Positions 30,124 to 37,936 of a stretch of 51,447 bases of DNA are shown here, one piece after another. A model generated the notes under the pieces. It worked only from the letters and a program-made list of their open reading frames with translations, ran no database searches and was not told the origin of the DNA. The translations under genes and the position numbers were made by a program. Origin of the DNA: JAVKFF01 sp040226215 (GTDB taxonomy: Bacteria > Pseudomonadota > Alphaproteobacteria > DSM-16000 > Inquilinaceae); assembly GCA_040226215.1 (NCBI GenBank), contig JAVKFF010000159.1, positions 1 to 51,447 on the forward strand, read 5' to 3'. How positions within the stretch are numbered: position 1 is the stretch's first letter; every line of letters starts with the position of its first letter.

Positions 30124-30810
30124 GTGGACGACCGTTCATCCGACGCTGGCGCCGGCGGCGAGCCGCTTGTCCTGGCGGTGCCCAAGGGGCGTATCCTGGA
30201 GGAGTTGCGGCCGCTGATGTCGGCGGCCGGGCTGGAGCCGGAGCCGGCCTTCGACGACCCCCGCCACCGCGGCCTGCGCTTCGCCACCAACCATCCGGGC
30301 GTCGAGATCATCCGCGTGCGCTCGTTCGACGTCGCCACCTTCGTGGCCTTCGGCGCGGCCCATCTCGGGGTCGCCGGCAACGACGTGCTGATGGAATTCG
30401 ACTATCCGGAGATCTACGCGCCGATCGATCTCGGCATCGGCGCCTGCCGTCTCTCCGTGGCCGAGCCCGAAGCCCTTCTGGAGGGCGACGATCCGGCGCG
30501 CTGGAGCCATGTGCGCGTGGCGACGAAGTATCCGGAGGTGACCCGCCAGCATTTCGCCGCGCGCGGGGTGCAGGCGGAATGCATCAAGCTGAACGGCGCC
30601 ATGGAGCTGGCGCCCAGCCTCGGTCTCTGCCGGCGCATCGTCGACCTGGTGTCGACCGGCGGCACGCTGAAGGCCAATGGTCTGCGGGAGATCGAACTGA
30701 TCGCCAACGTCACCTCGCGCCTGATCGTCAACCGGGGGGCCATGAAGACACGGGCAGAAGAGGTATCCTCCTGGATCGCGCGTTTCGGGGAGGCGGTCCA
30801 TGCCCGTTAG
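30124..30810 (+). CDS. hisG: ATP phosphoribosyltransferase, short form HisG
   Basis: This 228-residue enzyme catalyses the first step of histidine synthesis (ATP plus PRPP). The N-terminus LVLAVPKGRILEELRPLM, the middle VAGNDVLMEFD and the PRPP-binding stretch IVDLVSTGGTLKANGL (DxVxTGxTL) are clear. Its length and the lack of a C-terminal regulatory domain mark the short form, which needs the HisRS-like partner HisZ; no hisZ lies in this window. The GTG at 30124 is the start used. The gene overlaps hisD by 11 bases. Confidence 0.95.
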   Translation: MDDRSSDAGAGGEPLVLAVPKGRILEELRPLMSAAGLEPEPAFDDPRHRGLRFATNHPGVEIIRVRSFDVATFVAFGAAHLGVAGNDVLMEFDYPEIYAPIDLGIGACRLSVAEPEALLEGDDPARWSHVRVATKYPEVTRQHFAARGVQAECIKLNGAMELAPSLGLCRRIVDLVSTGGTLKANGLREIELIANVTSRLIVNRGAMKTRAEEVSSWIARFGEAVHAR

Positions 30811-32116
30811 GCTGCGCGCCGGCAGTCCCGGCTTCGAGGCGGCGTTCGAGGCCTTTCTCGCCCGCAACCGGGAGGATGAGGGCGATGTCCGCGAGGCGGT
30901 CGCCGACATCATCGCGGCGGTCCGGCGGGAGGGCGACGCTGCGCTGCACTCCCTGACCCGGCGCTTCGACCGGGTCGACCTGGCCATGCGGGGCAGCCGT
31001 CTGGACGCCGGTGCAGTGCGGGACCACGCGGCCCGTACCGAGCCGGCGGTCCGCGAAGCGCTGGAGGTCGCCGCCGAGCGCATCCGAGCCTTTCATGCGC
31101 GCCAGACGGAAATGCTGGTCGCGCAGCAGTACACAGACGCGGACGGCGTGCGTCTCGGCGCCCGCTTCACGCCGCTCGACGCCGTTGGCCTCTACGTGCC
31201 GGGCGGCCGGGCGGCCTATCCCAGCTCGGTGCTGATGAACGCGGTGCCGGCCAAGGTCGCCGGAGTCGGGCGACTGGTCATGGCCGTGCCGACACCCGAC
31301 GGCGTGGTCAACGCCGCGGTGATGGCGGCGGCGGAGATTGCCGGCGTCGATGAGGTACACACCATCGGTGGGGCGCAGGCCGTCGCCGCGCTGGCCTACG
31401 GCACCGGGACGATCCGGCCGGTCGACAAGATCGTCGGGCCCGGCAACGCCTATGTGGCGGAGGCCAAGCGCCAGGTCTTCGGCCATGTCGGCATCGATTC
31501 GATCGCCGGACCATCGGAGATCCTGGTCGTCGCCGATGCCGACAACGACCCGCGCCAGATCGCCATCGACTTGCTCTCCCAGGCCGAGCACGACAGCGCC
31601 GCCCAGGCCGTGCTGATCAGCGATGACGAGGACTTCGCCGACGCCGTCGCCGCCGCTGTCGACGACTGGCTCGGCAGGCTGCGGCGGCGCGAGATCGCGG
31701 CGGCGAGCTGGCGCGACAACGGCGCCATCATCACGGTTCCGAGCCTGGCCGACGCCCCGGCCCTGGTCGATCGCCTGGCGCCGGAACATCTCGAGCTGGC
31801 GTTGACGGATGCCGACGGGTTCATGGGGCGGGTACGACATGCGGGGGCGGTCTTCCTCGGCCGCCACACGCCCGAGGCCATCGGCGACTACGTGGCCGGC
31901 CCAAACCACGTTTTGCCGACCTCGCGCAGCGCGCGCTTCTCCTCCGGGCTAAACCTGCTCGACTTCGTCAAGCGGACGACATTCGTTGCCTGCGACGCCG
32001 AAAGCCTGCGCCGCATCGGTCCCTATGCGGTGACCCTTGCCGACGCCGAGGGGCTGGAAGCGCATGGCCTGTCGGTGTCCGTCCGGCTCGGCGCCGATGG
32101 CGGTCTGGATGGCTGA
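30800..32116 (+). CDS. hisD: Histidinol dehydrogenase
   Basis: A 438-residue zinc enzyme performing the last two oxidations of histidine synthesis (histidinol to histidine, NAD-dependent). It shows YVPGGRAAYPSSVLMNAVPAKVAGV, KIVGPGNAYVAEAKRQVFG, IDSIAGPSEILVVAD and the metal-binding DLLSQAEHDSAAQAVLIS (Gln and His ligands). Near the C-terminus RLAPEHLEL and GAVFLGRHTPEAIGDYVAGPNHVLPT follow. It overlaps hisG by 11 bases and touches the UPF0262 start (ATGG sharing the TGA). Confidence 0.97.
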   Translation: MPVRLRAGSPGFEAAFEAFLARNREDEGDVREAVADIIAAVRREGDAALHSLTRRFDRVDLAMRGSRLDAGAVRDHAARTEPAVREALEVAAERIRAFHARQTEMLVAQQYTDADGVRLGARFTPLDAVGLYVPGGRAAYPSSVLMNAVPAKVAGVGRLVMAVPTPDGVVNAAVMAAAEIAGVDEVHTIGGAQAVAALAYGTGTIRPVDKIVGPGNAYVAEAKRQVFGHVGIDSIAGPSEILVVADADNDPRQIAIDLLSQAEHDSAAQAVLISDDEDFADAVAAAVDDWLGRLRRREIAAASWRDNGAIITVPSLADAPALVDRLAPEHLELALTDADGFMGRVRHAGAVFLGRHTPEAIGDYVAGPNHVLPTSRSARFSSGLNLLDFVKRTTFVACDAESLRRIGPYAVTLADAEGLEAHGLSVSVRLGADGGLDG

Positions 32117-32592
32117 TGGCGGACCGGACCAGCACCCTCGTCGCCCTGGAGCTCGATGAGCGCACCGTCGCCCGGCGCAACGCCCAGGTTGAGCACGAGC
32201 GGCGGGTCGCCATCTTCGATCTGATCGAGAACAACCATTTCGAGCCGGTCGGCTGCGGCTCCGGGCCCTATCGCCTGCGCCTCGGCATGGAGGAGAACCG
32301 GCTGATCTTCGACATCCGAGATGCCAGCGACCAGCCGATCAGCCGGGTGCCGCTGCCGATCAGCCCGTTGCGCCGGGTGATCAAGGACTATTTCACCATC
32401 TGCGACAGCTATTACGAGGCCATCCGTCATGCCCCGCCGTCGCGCATCGAGGCGATCGACATGGGGCGCAGGGGCCTGCACAACGAGGGCTCGGCGATCC
32501 TCAAGGAGCGGCTGGACGGCAAGATCGAGATCGATCACGAGACGGCGCGGCGCCTGTTCACCCTGATCTGCGTCCTGCAGATCCGCCAATAG
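32116..32592 (+). CDS. UPF0262 family protein
   Basis: This is a 158-residue protein of the alphaproteobacterial UPF0262 family. It starts near the hisD stop and shows LVALELDERTVARRNAQVEHERRVAIFDLIENN, LRLGMEENRLIFDIRD, SPLRRVIKDYFTICDSYYEAIRHAPPSRIEAIDMGRRGLHNEG and a helical end. The function is unknown. The gene is nearly always found between hisD and a low-molecular-weight phosphatase gene, as here. Confidence 0.9.
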   Translation: MADRTSTLVALELDERTVARRNAQVEHERRVAIFDLIENNHFEPVGCGSGPYRLRLGMEENRLIFDIRDASDQPISRVPLPISPLRRVIKDYFTICDSYYEAIRHAPPSRIEAIDMGRRGLHNEGSAILKERLDGKIEIDHETARRLFTLICVLQIRQ

Positions 32593-32606
32593 GGTACCGC
32601 GCGCCG

Positions 32607-33050
32607 ATGGCCAACCTGCCGACAAGCGTGCTGTTCGTATGTACGCACAACGCCATCCGCTCGCCCATGGCAGAGGCGATCATGAAGCATGCGCATGGGC
32701 ACCGCATCTTTGTGGACAGCGCCGGCGTGCGGGAAGGCGAACTCGATCCCTTCGCCGTCTCCGTGATGGCGGAACTGGATCTCGACATCGCACGCCATCG
32801 GCCGAAGACGCTGGCCGATCTCGAGGACGACAGCTTCGACCTGGTGATCACGCTGTCGCCCGAGGCGCATCACAAGGCCCTGGAGATGACCCGCACATCG
32901 GCCTTCGAGGTGGAGTACTGGCCGGTGATGGACCCGACTTTCGTAGAGGGCAACCGCGAGACAAGGCTGGCCGCCTTCCGTGAGGCTCGGGAGGAGATCA
33001 GACGGCGTATCGAGGAGCGCTTCCCCAGCCAGCAGCCGGCGGCGGTCTGA
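32607..33050 (+). CDS. Low molecular weight phosphotyrosine phosphatase-like protein
   Basis: This is a 147-residue protein with the LMW-PTP/arsenate-reductase P-loop at the N-terminus: VLFVCTHNAIRSPMAEAI, with nucleophile Cys12 and Arg18 (CX5R). The general acid lies in VEYWPVMDPTF. The substrate is unclear: a protein phosphotyrosine phosphatase or an arsenate-reductase-like role are both possible. It is conserved between UPF0262 and infA in alphaproteobacteria. Confidence 0.88.
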   Translation: MANLPTSVLFVCTHNAIRSPMAEAIMKHAHGHRIFVDSAGVREGELDPFAVSVMAELDLDIARHRPKTLADLEDDSFDLVITLSPEAHHKALEMTRTSAFEVEYWPVMDPTFVEGNRETRLAAFREAREEIRRRIEERFPSQQPAAV

Positions 33051-33081
33051 CCCGCGCTGCCGTCCGATGCGGCGAAAAGCC

Positions 33082-33111
33082 TTGACCGCTTGAGGTTTTC
33101 CGCACACCTAT
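33082..33111 (+). promoter_or_regulatory. Likely promoter of infA
   Basis: TTGACC at 33082-33087 and ACCTAT at 33106-33111 are separated by 18 bases. They lie in the 93-bp gap after the phosphatase gene and 33 bases before the infA start. The -10 match is only moderate. Confidence 0.45.
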
Positions 33112-33143
33112 GTCGCGCCTCCAACCTGGCAACAGAAGAGCGA

Positions 33144-33362
33144 ATGGCCAAAGAAGATCTCATAGAATTCACCGGTACGGTCGTTGAGCTGCTGCCCAAC
33201 GCGATGTTTCGCGTGAAGCTCGACAACGACCATGAAGTCCTCGCGCACACTTCCGGCAAGATGCGCAAGAACCGAATCCGCGTCCTCGCCGGCGACCGCG
33301 TCAATGTGGAAATGACGCCATACGATCTGAGCAAGGGTCGCATCACCTTCCGATTCAAGTAG
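33144..33362 (+). CDS. infA: Translation initiation factor IF-1
   Basis: This 72-residue S1-like OB-fold protein binds the A site of the 30S subunit during initiation. MAKEDLIEFTGTVVELLPN, FRVKLDNDHEVLAHTSGKMRKNRIR and GDRVNVEMTPYDLSKGRI agree with the family along the full length. The start is the ATG at 33144, giving the standard MAKED N-terminus; the frame is open further upstream but that part is not coding. It is followed 10 bases later by maf. Confidence 0.98.
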   Translation: MAKEDLIEFTGTVVELLPNAMFRVKLDNDHEVLAHTSGKMRKNRIRVLAGDRVNVEMTPYDLSKGRITFRFK

Positions 33363-33372
33363 CGCCGCGCCC

Positions 33373-33978
33373 ATGGTGACCCGGGCGCCCGACAAGGCCC
33401 GTCCGGCGCTGGTGCTGGCGTCCGCCTCGCCGCGCCGGCGCGACCTGCTGGCCCAGATCGGCATCGAGCCGGCGAGAATCCTCCCCTCAGCCATCGACGA
33501 GACCATGCTGCCGGGCGAGTTGCCGCGGGCCTATGCCTTGCGCATGGCGCGTGAGAAGGCCGCAGCGATCGCCAGCCGCCCCGAGGCGGCTGATTCCGTC
33601 GTGCTGGCCGCCGACACCGCCGTCGCCTGCGGTCGGCGTATCCTGCCCAAGGCCGAAGACGAGAAGACGGCAGCCGACTGCCTGCGGCTGCTCTCCGGCC
33701 GCCGTCACCGGGTGATCGGCGGTGTCGCCGTCATCGACCCGGCCGGCCGCGAACGCAGCCGCGTCTGCGAGACGGTCGTCACCTTCAAGCGGCTGACCGC
33801 CGGCGAAATCGCTGCCTACCTCGCCGGCGGCGAATGGCATGGCAAGGCGGGCGGCTATGCCATCCAGGGGCAGGCAGCCCGGTTCGTGCGCTTCCTGTCC
33901 GGTTCCTACAGCAACGTCGTCGGCCTGCCGCTCTACGAGACGGCTCACTTGCTCGAAGGCGCGGGGATCGACGGGTGA
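33373..33978 (+). CDS. maf: Maf-like nucleotide pyrophosphatase
   Basis: This 201-residue enzyme of the Maf/HAM1 fold hydrolyses non-canonical or modified NTPs. LVLASASPRRRDLLAQIGI, VVLAADTAVACGRRILPKAEDEKTAADCLRLLSGRRHRVIGGVAV and AGGYAIQGQAARFVRFLSGSYSNVVGLPLYET are family hallmarks; GGYAIQGQAA is typical of the YhdE/dTTP-UTP subgroup. The stop overlaps the GTG of the RNase E/G gene (GTGA). Confidence 0.95.
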   Translation: MVTRAPDKARPALVLASASPRRRDLLAQIGIEPARILPSAIDETMLPGELPRAYALRMAREKAAAIASRPEAADSVVLAADTAVACGRRILPKAEDEKTAADCLRLLSGRRHRVIGGVAVIDPAGRERSRVCETVVTFKRLTAGEIAAYLAGGEWHGKAGGYAIQGQAARFVRFLSGSYSNVVGLPLYETAHLLEGAGIDG

Positions 33979-35030
33979 GCCGGGTGATCGCGGCCGACCG
34001 CGACGTGGACAGCGGCCTGCTTGCCGCCGTTCTATTCGTCGACGGCGTCGCGGAGGCGATGGAGGTGGACCCGCCGGCGGCAGCCGTCGCCACGGGCGAC
34101 ATCTTTCGTGCGCGCGTGACCGGTGCTGTGCCCGGTGTCGAGGACGCTCTGATCGTCGATCTCGGCAATGGCGAGGGCTTTCTGACGCTGCGGCGCGGGG
34201 AGCGGCGGCGGCGTGGCGAAACCGTCCTCGCCCAGGTCGAGGTGCCGCCGCGGGAGGACAAGCGGGTCAGCCTGACCACGGACCTCCGGCTTCTCGGGCG
34301 GCTGCTGATCGCCACGCCGGGGCGCGCCCTTGCCCTGTCGCGGGATATCGCCGGTCGCGAGGCCACGATTGCGCGAGCATCGTCGCTGGGGCTGGCGGAG
34401 GGCTGGATCCTGCGCGGCGCCTTCGCATTGGCGAGCGAGCAGGCGATCGAGGAAGAGGCTGCCAGGTTGCGCCGGAGCCTCGCCGGCCTGGTGGCCGAGG
34501 GTCCGCCGGGGCGCGTGCTGGCCGGACCGGACGCGCCGACGCGTCTGTGGTGCGACTGGTGCGACGGGACGGAGCGGGTAGCGCCGTCGCCTCCGCGCGT
34601 CCCATCCTGGCCAGCCGAAGTTCCCGAGCCCGATCCCGCGGCGACGCTGGAGCCCGGGGAAGTCGACGACATCGTGCGGCGGGAATGCCTGCGCGAGATC
34701 GCGCTGCCGTCTGGCGGGCGGCTGAGCGTCGAGCGGACGCGGGCGCTGATCGCGATCGACGTCGATGCGGGCCGCTCGGGTGGAGCAACGGCAAACCGGG
34801 AGGCCATGACGGCCGCCGCGAGGGCGCTGCGCCTGCGCAATCTTGCCGGTCTGATCGTGATCGATCCGGTATCGCCGCTTGGCGATGCCGGCGCCTTGAT
34901 CGACGCCCTGAGAACGGCGACATCGGGCGATGCACGCCAGGTCGATATCGCCCCCAGGCCCAGCCGCTTCGGCCTGCTGGAACTGACCAGGGCGCGACGC
35001 GGACTGGCGCTTGACGAACTGCTTTCCTGA
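33975..35030 (+). CDS. Ribonuclease E/G-family protein, short form
   Basis: This is a 351-residue member of the RNase E/G family. An S1-like N-terminal part (IFRARVTGAVPGVEDALIVDLGNGEGFLTLRRG) leads to the DNase I-like catalytic part with both metal-binding Asp regions (LIAIDVDAGRSGG and LAGLIVIDP). It ends LELTRARRGLALDELLS just where longer relatives continue into the zinc-link, so it is a compact form that may not tetramerise like RNase E. It probably acts in RNA processing. It starts at the GTG overlapping the maf stop and is followed by yacG, a usual alphaproteobacterial order. Confidence 0.88.
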   Translation: MSRVIAADRDVDSGLLAAVLFVDGVAEAMEVDPPAAAVATGDIFRARVTGAVPGVEDALIVDLGNGEGFLTLRRGERRRRGETVLAQVEVPPREDKRVSLTTDLRLLGRLLIATPGRALALSRDIAGREATIARASSLGLAEGWILRGAFALASEQAIEEEAARLRRSLAGLVAEGPPGRVLAGPDAPTRLWCDWCDGTERVAPSPPRVPSWPAEVPEPDPAATLEPGEVDDIVRRECLREIALPSGGRLSVERTRALIAIDVDAGRSGGATANREAMTAAARALRLRNLAGLIVIDPVSPLGDAGALIDALRTATSGDARQVDIAPRPSRFGLLELTRARRGLALDELLS

Positions 35031-35049
35031 GACGGCCGCCCTCAGCACC

Positions 35050-35259
35050 ATGGACGATCGCATGACCCGCAAGGCCCGAACGACGCAGCCGCAGACAACA
35101 CATTGCCCGATCTGCCGCAAGGAGGCGGTGCCGCCGTTCAAGCCGTTCTGTTCCCGCCGCTGCCGGGACGTGGACCTGAACCGCTGGCTGGGCGAGCGTT
35201 ACGCGATTCCGGCCGTTGAGACCGAGCCCGCCAACGAGGAGGACGGGGAGGCGACCTGA
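35050..35259 (+). CDS. yacG: DNA gyrase inhibitor YacG-type zinc protein
   Basis: This 69-residue protein has four zinc-binding cysteines (Cys19, Cys22, Cys34, Cys38 in HCPICRKEAVPPFKPFCSRRC) followed by DVDLNRWLGERYAIPA, the YacG/DUF329 signature. In E. coli the family binds GyrB and inhibits gyrase. The ATG at 35050 is used; an ATG at 35062 is also possible. It lies 19 bases after the RNase E/G gene. Confidence 0.92.
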   Translation: MDDRMTRKARTTQPQTTHCPICRKEAVPPFKPFCSRRCRDVDLNRWLGERYAIPAVETEPANEEDGEAT

Positions 35260-35266
35260 TCAGTTC

Positions 35267-35296
35267 GCCCGTCTGCGCCTGGGCGCAACGACGGGC
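35267..35296 (+). terminator. Hairpin after yacG
   Basis: GCCCGTC (35267-35273) pairs with GACGGGC (35290-35296), and TGCGCC (35274-35279) with GGCGCA (35282-35287), leaving a two-base bulge. It begins eight bases after the stop and could end the infA-maf-yacG transcript. No T tract follows. Confidence 0.5.
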
Positions 35297-35327
35297 AAGC
35301 GGTTACATCTCGCACCCGGCGCGCCTA

Positions 35328-35348
35328 CCTGTCCTCTGAAGGGACAGG
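35328..35348 (+). promoter_or_regulatory. Hairpin over the ribosome binding site of the antiporter gene
   Basis: CCTGTCC (35328-35334) pairs perfectly with GGACAGG (35342-35348) across a 7-base loop. The right arm is the only purine-rich stretch before the ATG at 35355, so folding would hide the ribosome binding site. Translational control by ions, temperature or a protein is possible, but only the structure is seen. Confidence 0.45.
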
Positions 35349-35354
35349 AAACAC

Positions 35355-36578
35355 ATGGAAATCCTCTACATCCTGCTGATCCTGCTGGTGATCACCCGCG
35401 CCGGCGGGGAGGTGGCCGAAAGGCTTGGCCAGCCCGCGCTTGCGGGCGAACTGGTCGCCGGCATCGCGCTGGGGCTCATCGTCGGCCCGTTCTCGGACAG
35501 CTTTCCCCTGCTGGCGGAACTGTCGGAGAACGAGGTCTTCGTCGGCATCACCGATCTCGCGATCTTCTTTCTGATGCTCTATGCGGGCATCGAGCTGAAG
35601 CCCCGGCAGCTGGCGCGCAGCAGCAAGGGTGCCGCGATTGTCGCGATCGGCGGCTTCATACTGCCGCTGGGGCTCGGCTTCGGTCTTGCCTGGCTGTTCC
35701 TGCCGGCTTCCGACCTGAAGCTCGTCCAGTCCCTGTTCGTCGGCACGGCGCTGGCCATCACCGCGGTGCCGGTTGCCGCGAAGATCCTGATCGATCTGGG
35801 GCAGCTCAAGTCGCGCACCGGGCAGATGATCATTTCAGCCGCCCTGTTCGACGACGTGATGAGCCTGATCCTGCTGGCCATCCTGCTGGCGATGATCGAA
35901 ACCGGCACGCTGCCCGGCTTCGTGGAACTGGGCGGACTGCTCCTCAATGTCGGCATCTTCTTCGCGATCACTTTCGGCATCGGTCTGCTTGTCATCCCGA
36001 GGATCGGGTACCTGATCGGCCGCGCGCAGGTCTCGGAGTTCGAGCTCAGCGCCATGCTGGTCAGCGCCCTGGCTTACGCTGTCCTGGCCGAAGCGCTCGG
36101 CCTGCATTTCATCCTCGGCGCGTTCGTCGCCGGCCTCTTCTTCAACCGCACGACGATGGACGACGCCATCTTCGACAAGGTGAAGACCAAGGTCTCCGGG
36201 ATCACCAGCGGATTTCTGGCGCCGGTCTTCTTCGCCTCCATCGGCCTCAGCCTCGACGCCAGCGCGTTCGTCGACATACCCGTCTTCCTGATCCTTCTCC
36301 TGGCCGCGGCCTTCGCGGGCAAGCTGATCGGTTCCGGGGCGGTCGCCGCGGCACTCGGAATGGACCGCCGCCATGCCGCCGCCGTCGGCGTGGCGATGAG
36401 CGGACGCGGCGCTGTCGAGCTCGTGATCGCCGACATCGCCCTGCGTGGCGGCGTCTTCTCCGTCCCCGACCCGCCGCCGGCCATCGTCTCCAGCCTCTTC
36501 TCGGCGGTCGTGATCGTCGCCGTGGTGACGACGCTGGCGACGCCGATCCTACTCAAGCGCTTGCTGCGCCAGCGCTGA
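35355..36578 (+). CDS. Cation:proton antiporter (CPA2 family)
   Basis: This is a 407-residue inner-membrane protein with about 12 hydrophobic spans. AERLGQPALAGELVAGIALGLIVGPF and LAIFFLMLYAGIELKPRQL match the Kef/NhaS3-type CPA2 domain. The ion-binding core shows FVGTALAITAVPVAAKILIDLGQL and LFDDVMSLILLAILLAM. It ends after the membrane domain, with no RCK/TrkA-N module, so it is a simple exchanger of Na+ or K+ for H+. It lies alone between yacG and a small exported protein. The ribosome binding site is buried in a hairpin. Confidence 0.9.
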   Translation: MEILYILLILLVITRAGGEVAERLGQPALAGELVAGIALGLIVGPFSDSFPLLAELSENEVFVGITDLAIFFLMLYAGIELKPRQLARSSKGAAIVAIGGFILPLGLGFGLAWLFLPASDLKLVQSLFVGTALAITAVPVAAKILIDLGQLKSRTGQMIISAALFDDVMSLILLAILLAMIETGTLPGFVELGGLLLNVGIFFAITFGIGLLVIPRIGYLIGRAQVSEFELSAMLVSALAYAVLAEALGLHFILGAFVAGLFFNRTTMDDAIFDKVKTKVSGITSGFLAPVFFASIGLSLDASAFVDIPVFLILLLAAAFAGKLIGSGAVAAALGMDRRHAAAVGVAMSGRGAVELVIADIALRGGVFSVPDPPPAIVSSLFSAVVIVAVVTTLATPILLKRLLRQR

Positions 36579-36684
36579 GCGGATCGGGGCGGTAGCGACT
36601 GAAGTCTGGGGCTTCACAGGTCGTGCCGGAATCGCCACGTGCGGTGCATCGTCCGATCCACAAGCATGATTGGCGGAAGAGACG

Positions 36685-36915
36685 ATGACTGTGTATTCAA
36701 CGACGAAGCTCCTGCGATTGGTCGGCGCGCTATCGGCCGCCCTCCCATTCGCGCTGGGGACGCTGCCCGTCACGGCGCAGGATGATCGCGAGCGGGTGGG
36801 TGCGGTAGCGTACTACAGCGATCGCCATGATCCGTACGGTACTTCCTACCGGACACCGTACACGACGGAGATGCTCTCCGACCTGCGGACCCTCGACTAC
36901 CGCCGGATGCGGTAG
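36685..36915 (+). CDS. Small exported protein of unknown function
   Basis: This 76-residue protein has a signal peptide (LLRLVGALSAALPFALGTLPVTAQ, cleavage near residue 32). The mature part of about 44 residues is rich in Asp, Arg and Tyr (DDRERVGAVAYYSDRHDPYG ... TEMLSDLRTLDYRRMR). It has no known family. The ATG at 36685 is preceded by GGAAGAG. It has its own strong terminator 18 bases after the stop, which supports it being a real, independently transcribed gene. Confidence 0.6.
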   Translation: MTVYSTTKLLRLVGALSAALPFALGTLPVTAQDDRERVGAVAYYSDRHDPYGTSYRTPYTTEMLSDLRTLDYRRMR

Positions 36916-36932
36916 GGTGAGGAGGAATTCTA

Positions 36933-36964
36933 TGCCGGCGGCGTCAGCGCCGCCGGCACTTTTT
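36933..36964 (+). terminator. Rho-independent terminator
   Basis: TGCCGGCGGCG (36933-36943) pairs perfectly with CGCCGCCGGCA (36948-36958) across a four-base loop, followed by CTTTTT. It terminates the small exported-protein gene and lies just before the end of the convergent lipoprotein gene. Confidence 0.88.
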
Positions 36965-36978
36965 CAGCCGGCACTTTC

Positions 36979-37500
36979 TCAAATGTCGGTGCGGACGTAG
37001 CGGGCCTCCAACTGGCGACGCTCCTCACCATCCACGAGGCGCCGATAGTCCAGCACCAGGAAATTGCCGACGATGCGCCGGTCGTAGATCTGCTCCTCGA
37101 GCAGGCCATCCTCGTTGGTCGCGGCCAGTCGGATATGCAGCGTATCGTCAACCATCTCGGCCGAGATGGCGATGGGCGAATCGGGCGGCTGCAGCGCTGT
37201 CCAGCGGTTCGGATCCTCCGTGCTGGCGAAGCGAAGTTCGCTCTCCCGCTGCACCACGCCGCCATCGCCGGAGGCTGAGACGTTGCGCCAGGTGATGCGG
37301 AAGCCCTGCTCCGTCGGCTCGACCAGCACGAAGGCGGCGCGCGACTGGTCCGATCCCTCGGTCGTGGCGCCCTGCCAATAGCCGTAGAAGTCCTCGATCG
37401 AGGCCTCGACGACGGGCAGCGGTCGCGGCTCCTCCGCGGCCGGCACGCAGGCCGCCAGGAACGGCACGATCAGCAACAACCGGACGACAACTGCGCGCAT
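36979..37500 (-). CDS. Putative lipoprotein of unknown function
   Basis: This 173-residue protein has a lipoprotein signal peptide (MRAVVVRLLLIVPFLAAC, lipobox LAAC, acylated Cys18). The mature part (EDFYGYWQGATTEGSDQSRAAFVLVEPTEQGFRITWRN ... IYDRRIVGNFLVLDYRRLVDGEERRQLEARYVRTDI) looks like a small beta-barrel similar to other membrane-anchored lipocalin-like domains, but no family is certain. The start at 37500 has GGGGAG upstream; a longer frame to 37560 would bury the signal peptide. Confidence 0.7.
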   Translation of the reverse strand: MRAVVVRLLLIVPFLAACVPAAEEPRPLPVVEASIEDFYGYWQGATTEGSDQSRAAFVLVEPTEQGFRITWRNVSASGDGGVVQRESELRFASTEDPNRWTALQPPDSPIAISAEMVDDTLHIRLAATNEDGLLEEQIYDRRIVGNFLVLDYRRLVDGEERRQLEARYVRTDI

Positions 37501-37631
37501 GGAGATCTCCCCGACTAACCACCTGCCAGCATGCGCGACGGCGATCGCCCGCGCGTCCACATCATGGCAGCACGATGGCGCGATGCAAGCCGCGCGTCAC
37601 TGGACGGCGGGCGCTGTCCCAGAAATCTGTC

Positions 37632-37660
37632 TGGACAGCGCCGACGGCATTTCCTATACA
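37632..37660 (+). promoter_or_regulatory. Promoter of tRNA-Phe
   Basis: TGGACA (37632-37637) and TATACA (37655-37660) are separated by 17 bases, close to the sigma-70 consensus. Transcription would start about 40 bases before the tRNA at 37706. No other gene lies between. Confidence 0.65.
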
Positions 37661-37705
37661 CCCCTCGCTCCGATGACCGGCGCCAAGGCCCGATCCCGGT
37701 GACAC

Positions 37706-37781
<76 letters not shown>

Positions 37782-37936
37782 TTTTTTACAGCCATTCGAA
37801 GCCTCATCGTCAGGCGCGCCGAGCGATACGGATCGCGCGTGGAAATCGTCCATGCGTCAATCGACCTATACTTTGGATTGGTGCATGGGCTGCTGGCCGG
37901 TAAGATCGACCAGCGACGAAATCGCCGGATTGTTCG

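Noticed and set aside
35216..36595. 459-codon frame overlapping the antiporter in another frame
   Set aside because: It is Arg/Gly/Asp-rich with no membrane segments, whereas the frame starting at 35355 gives a full CPA2 transporter.
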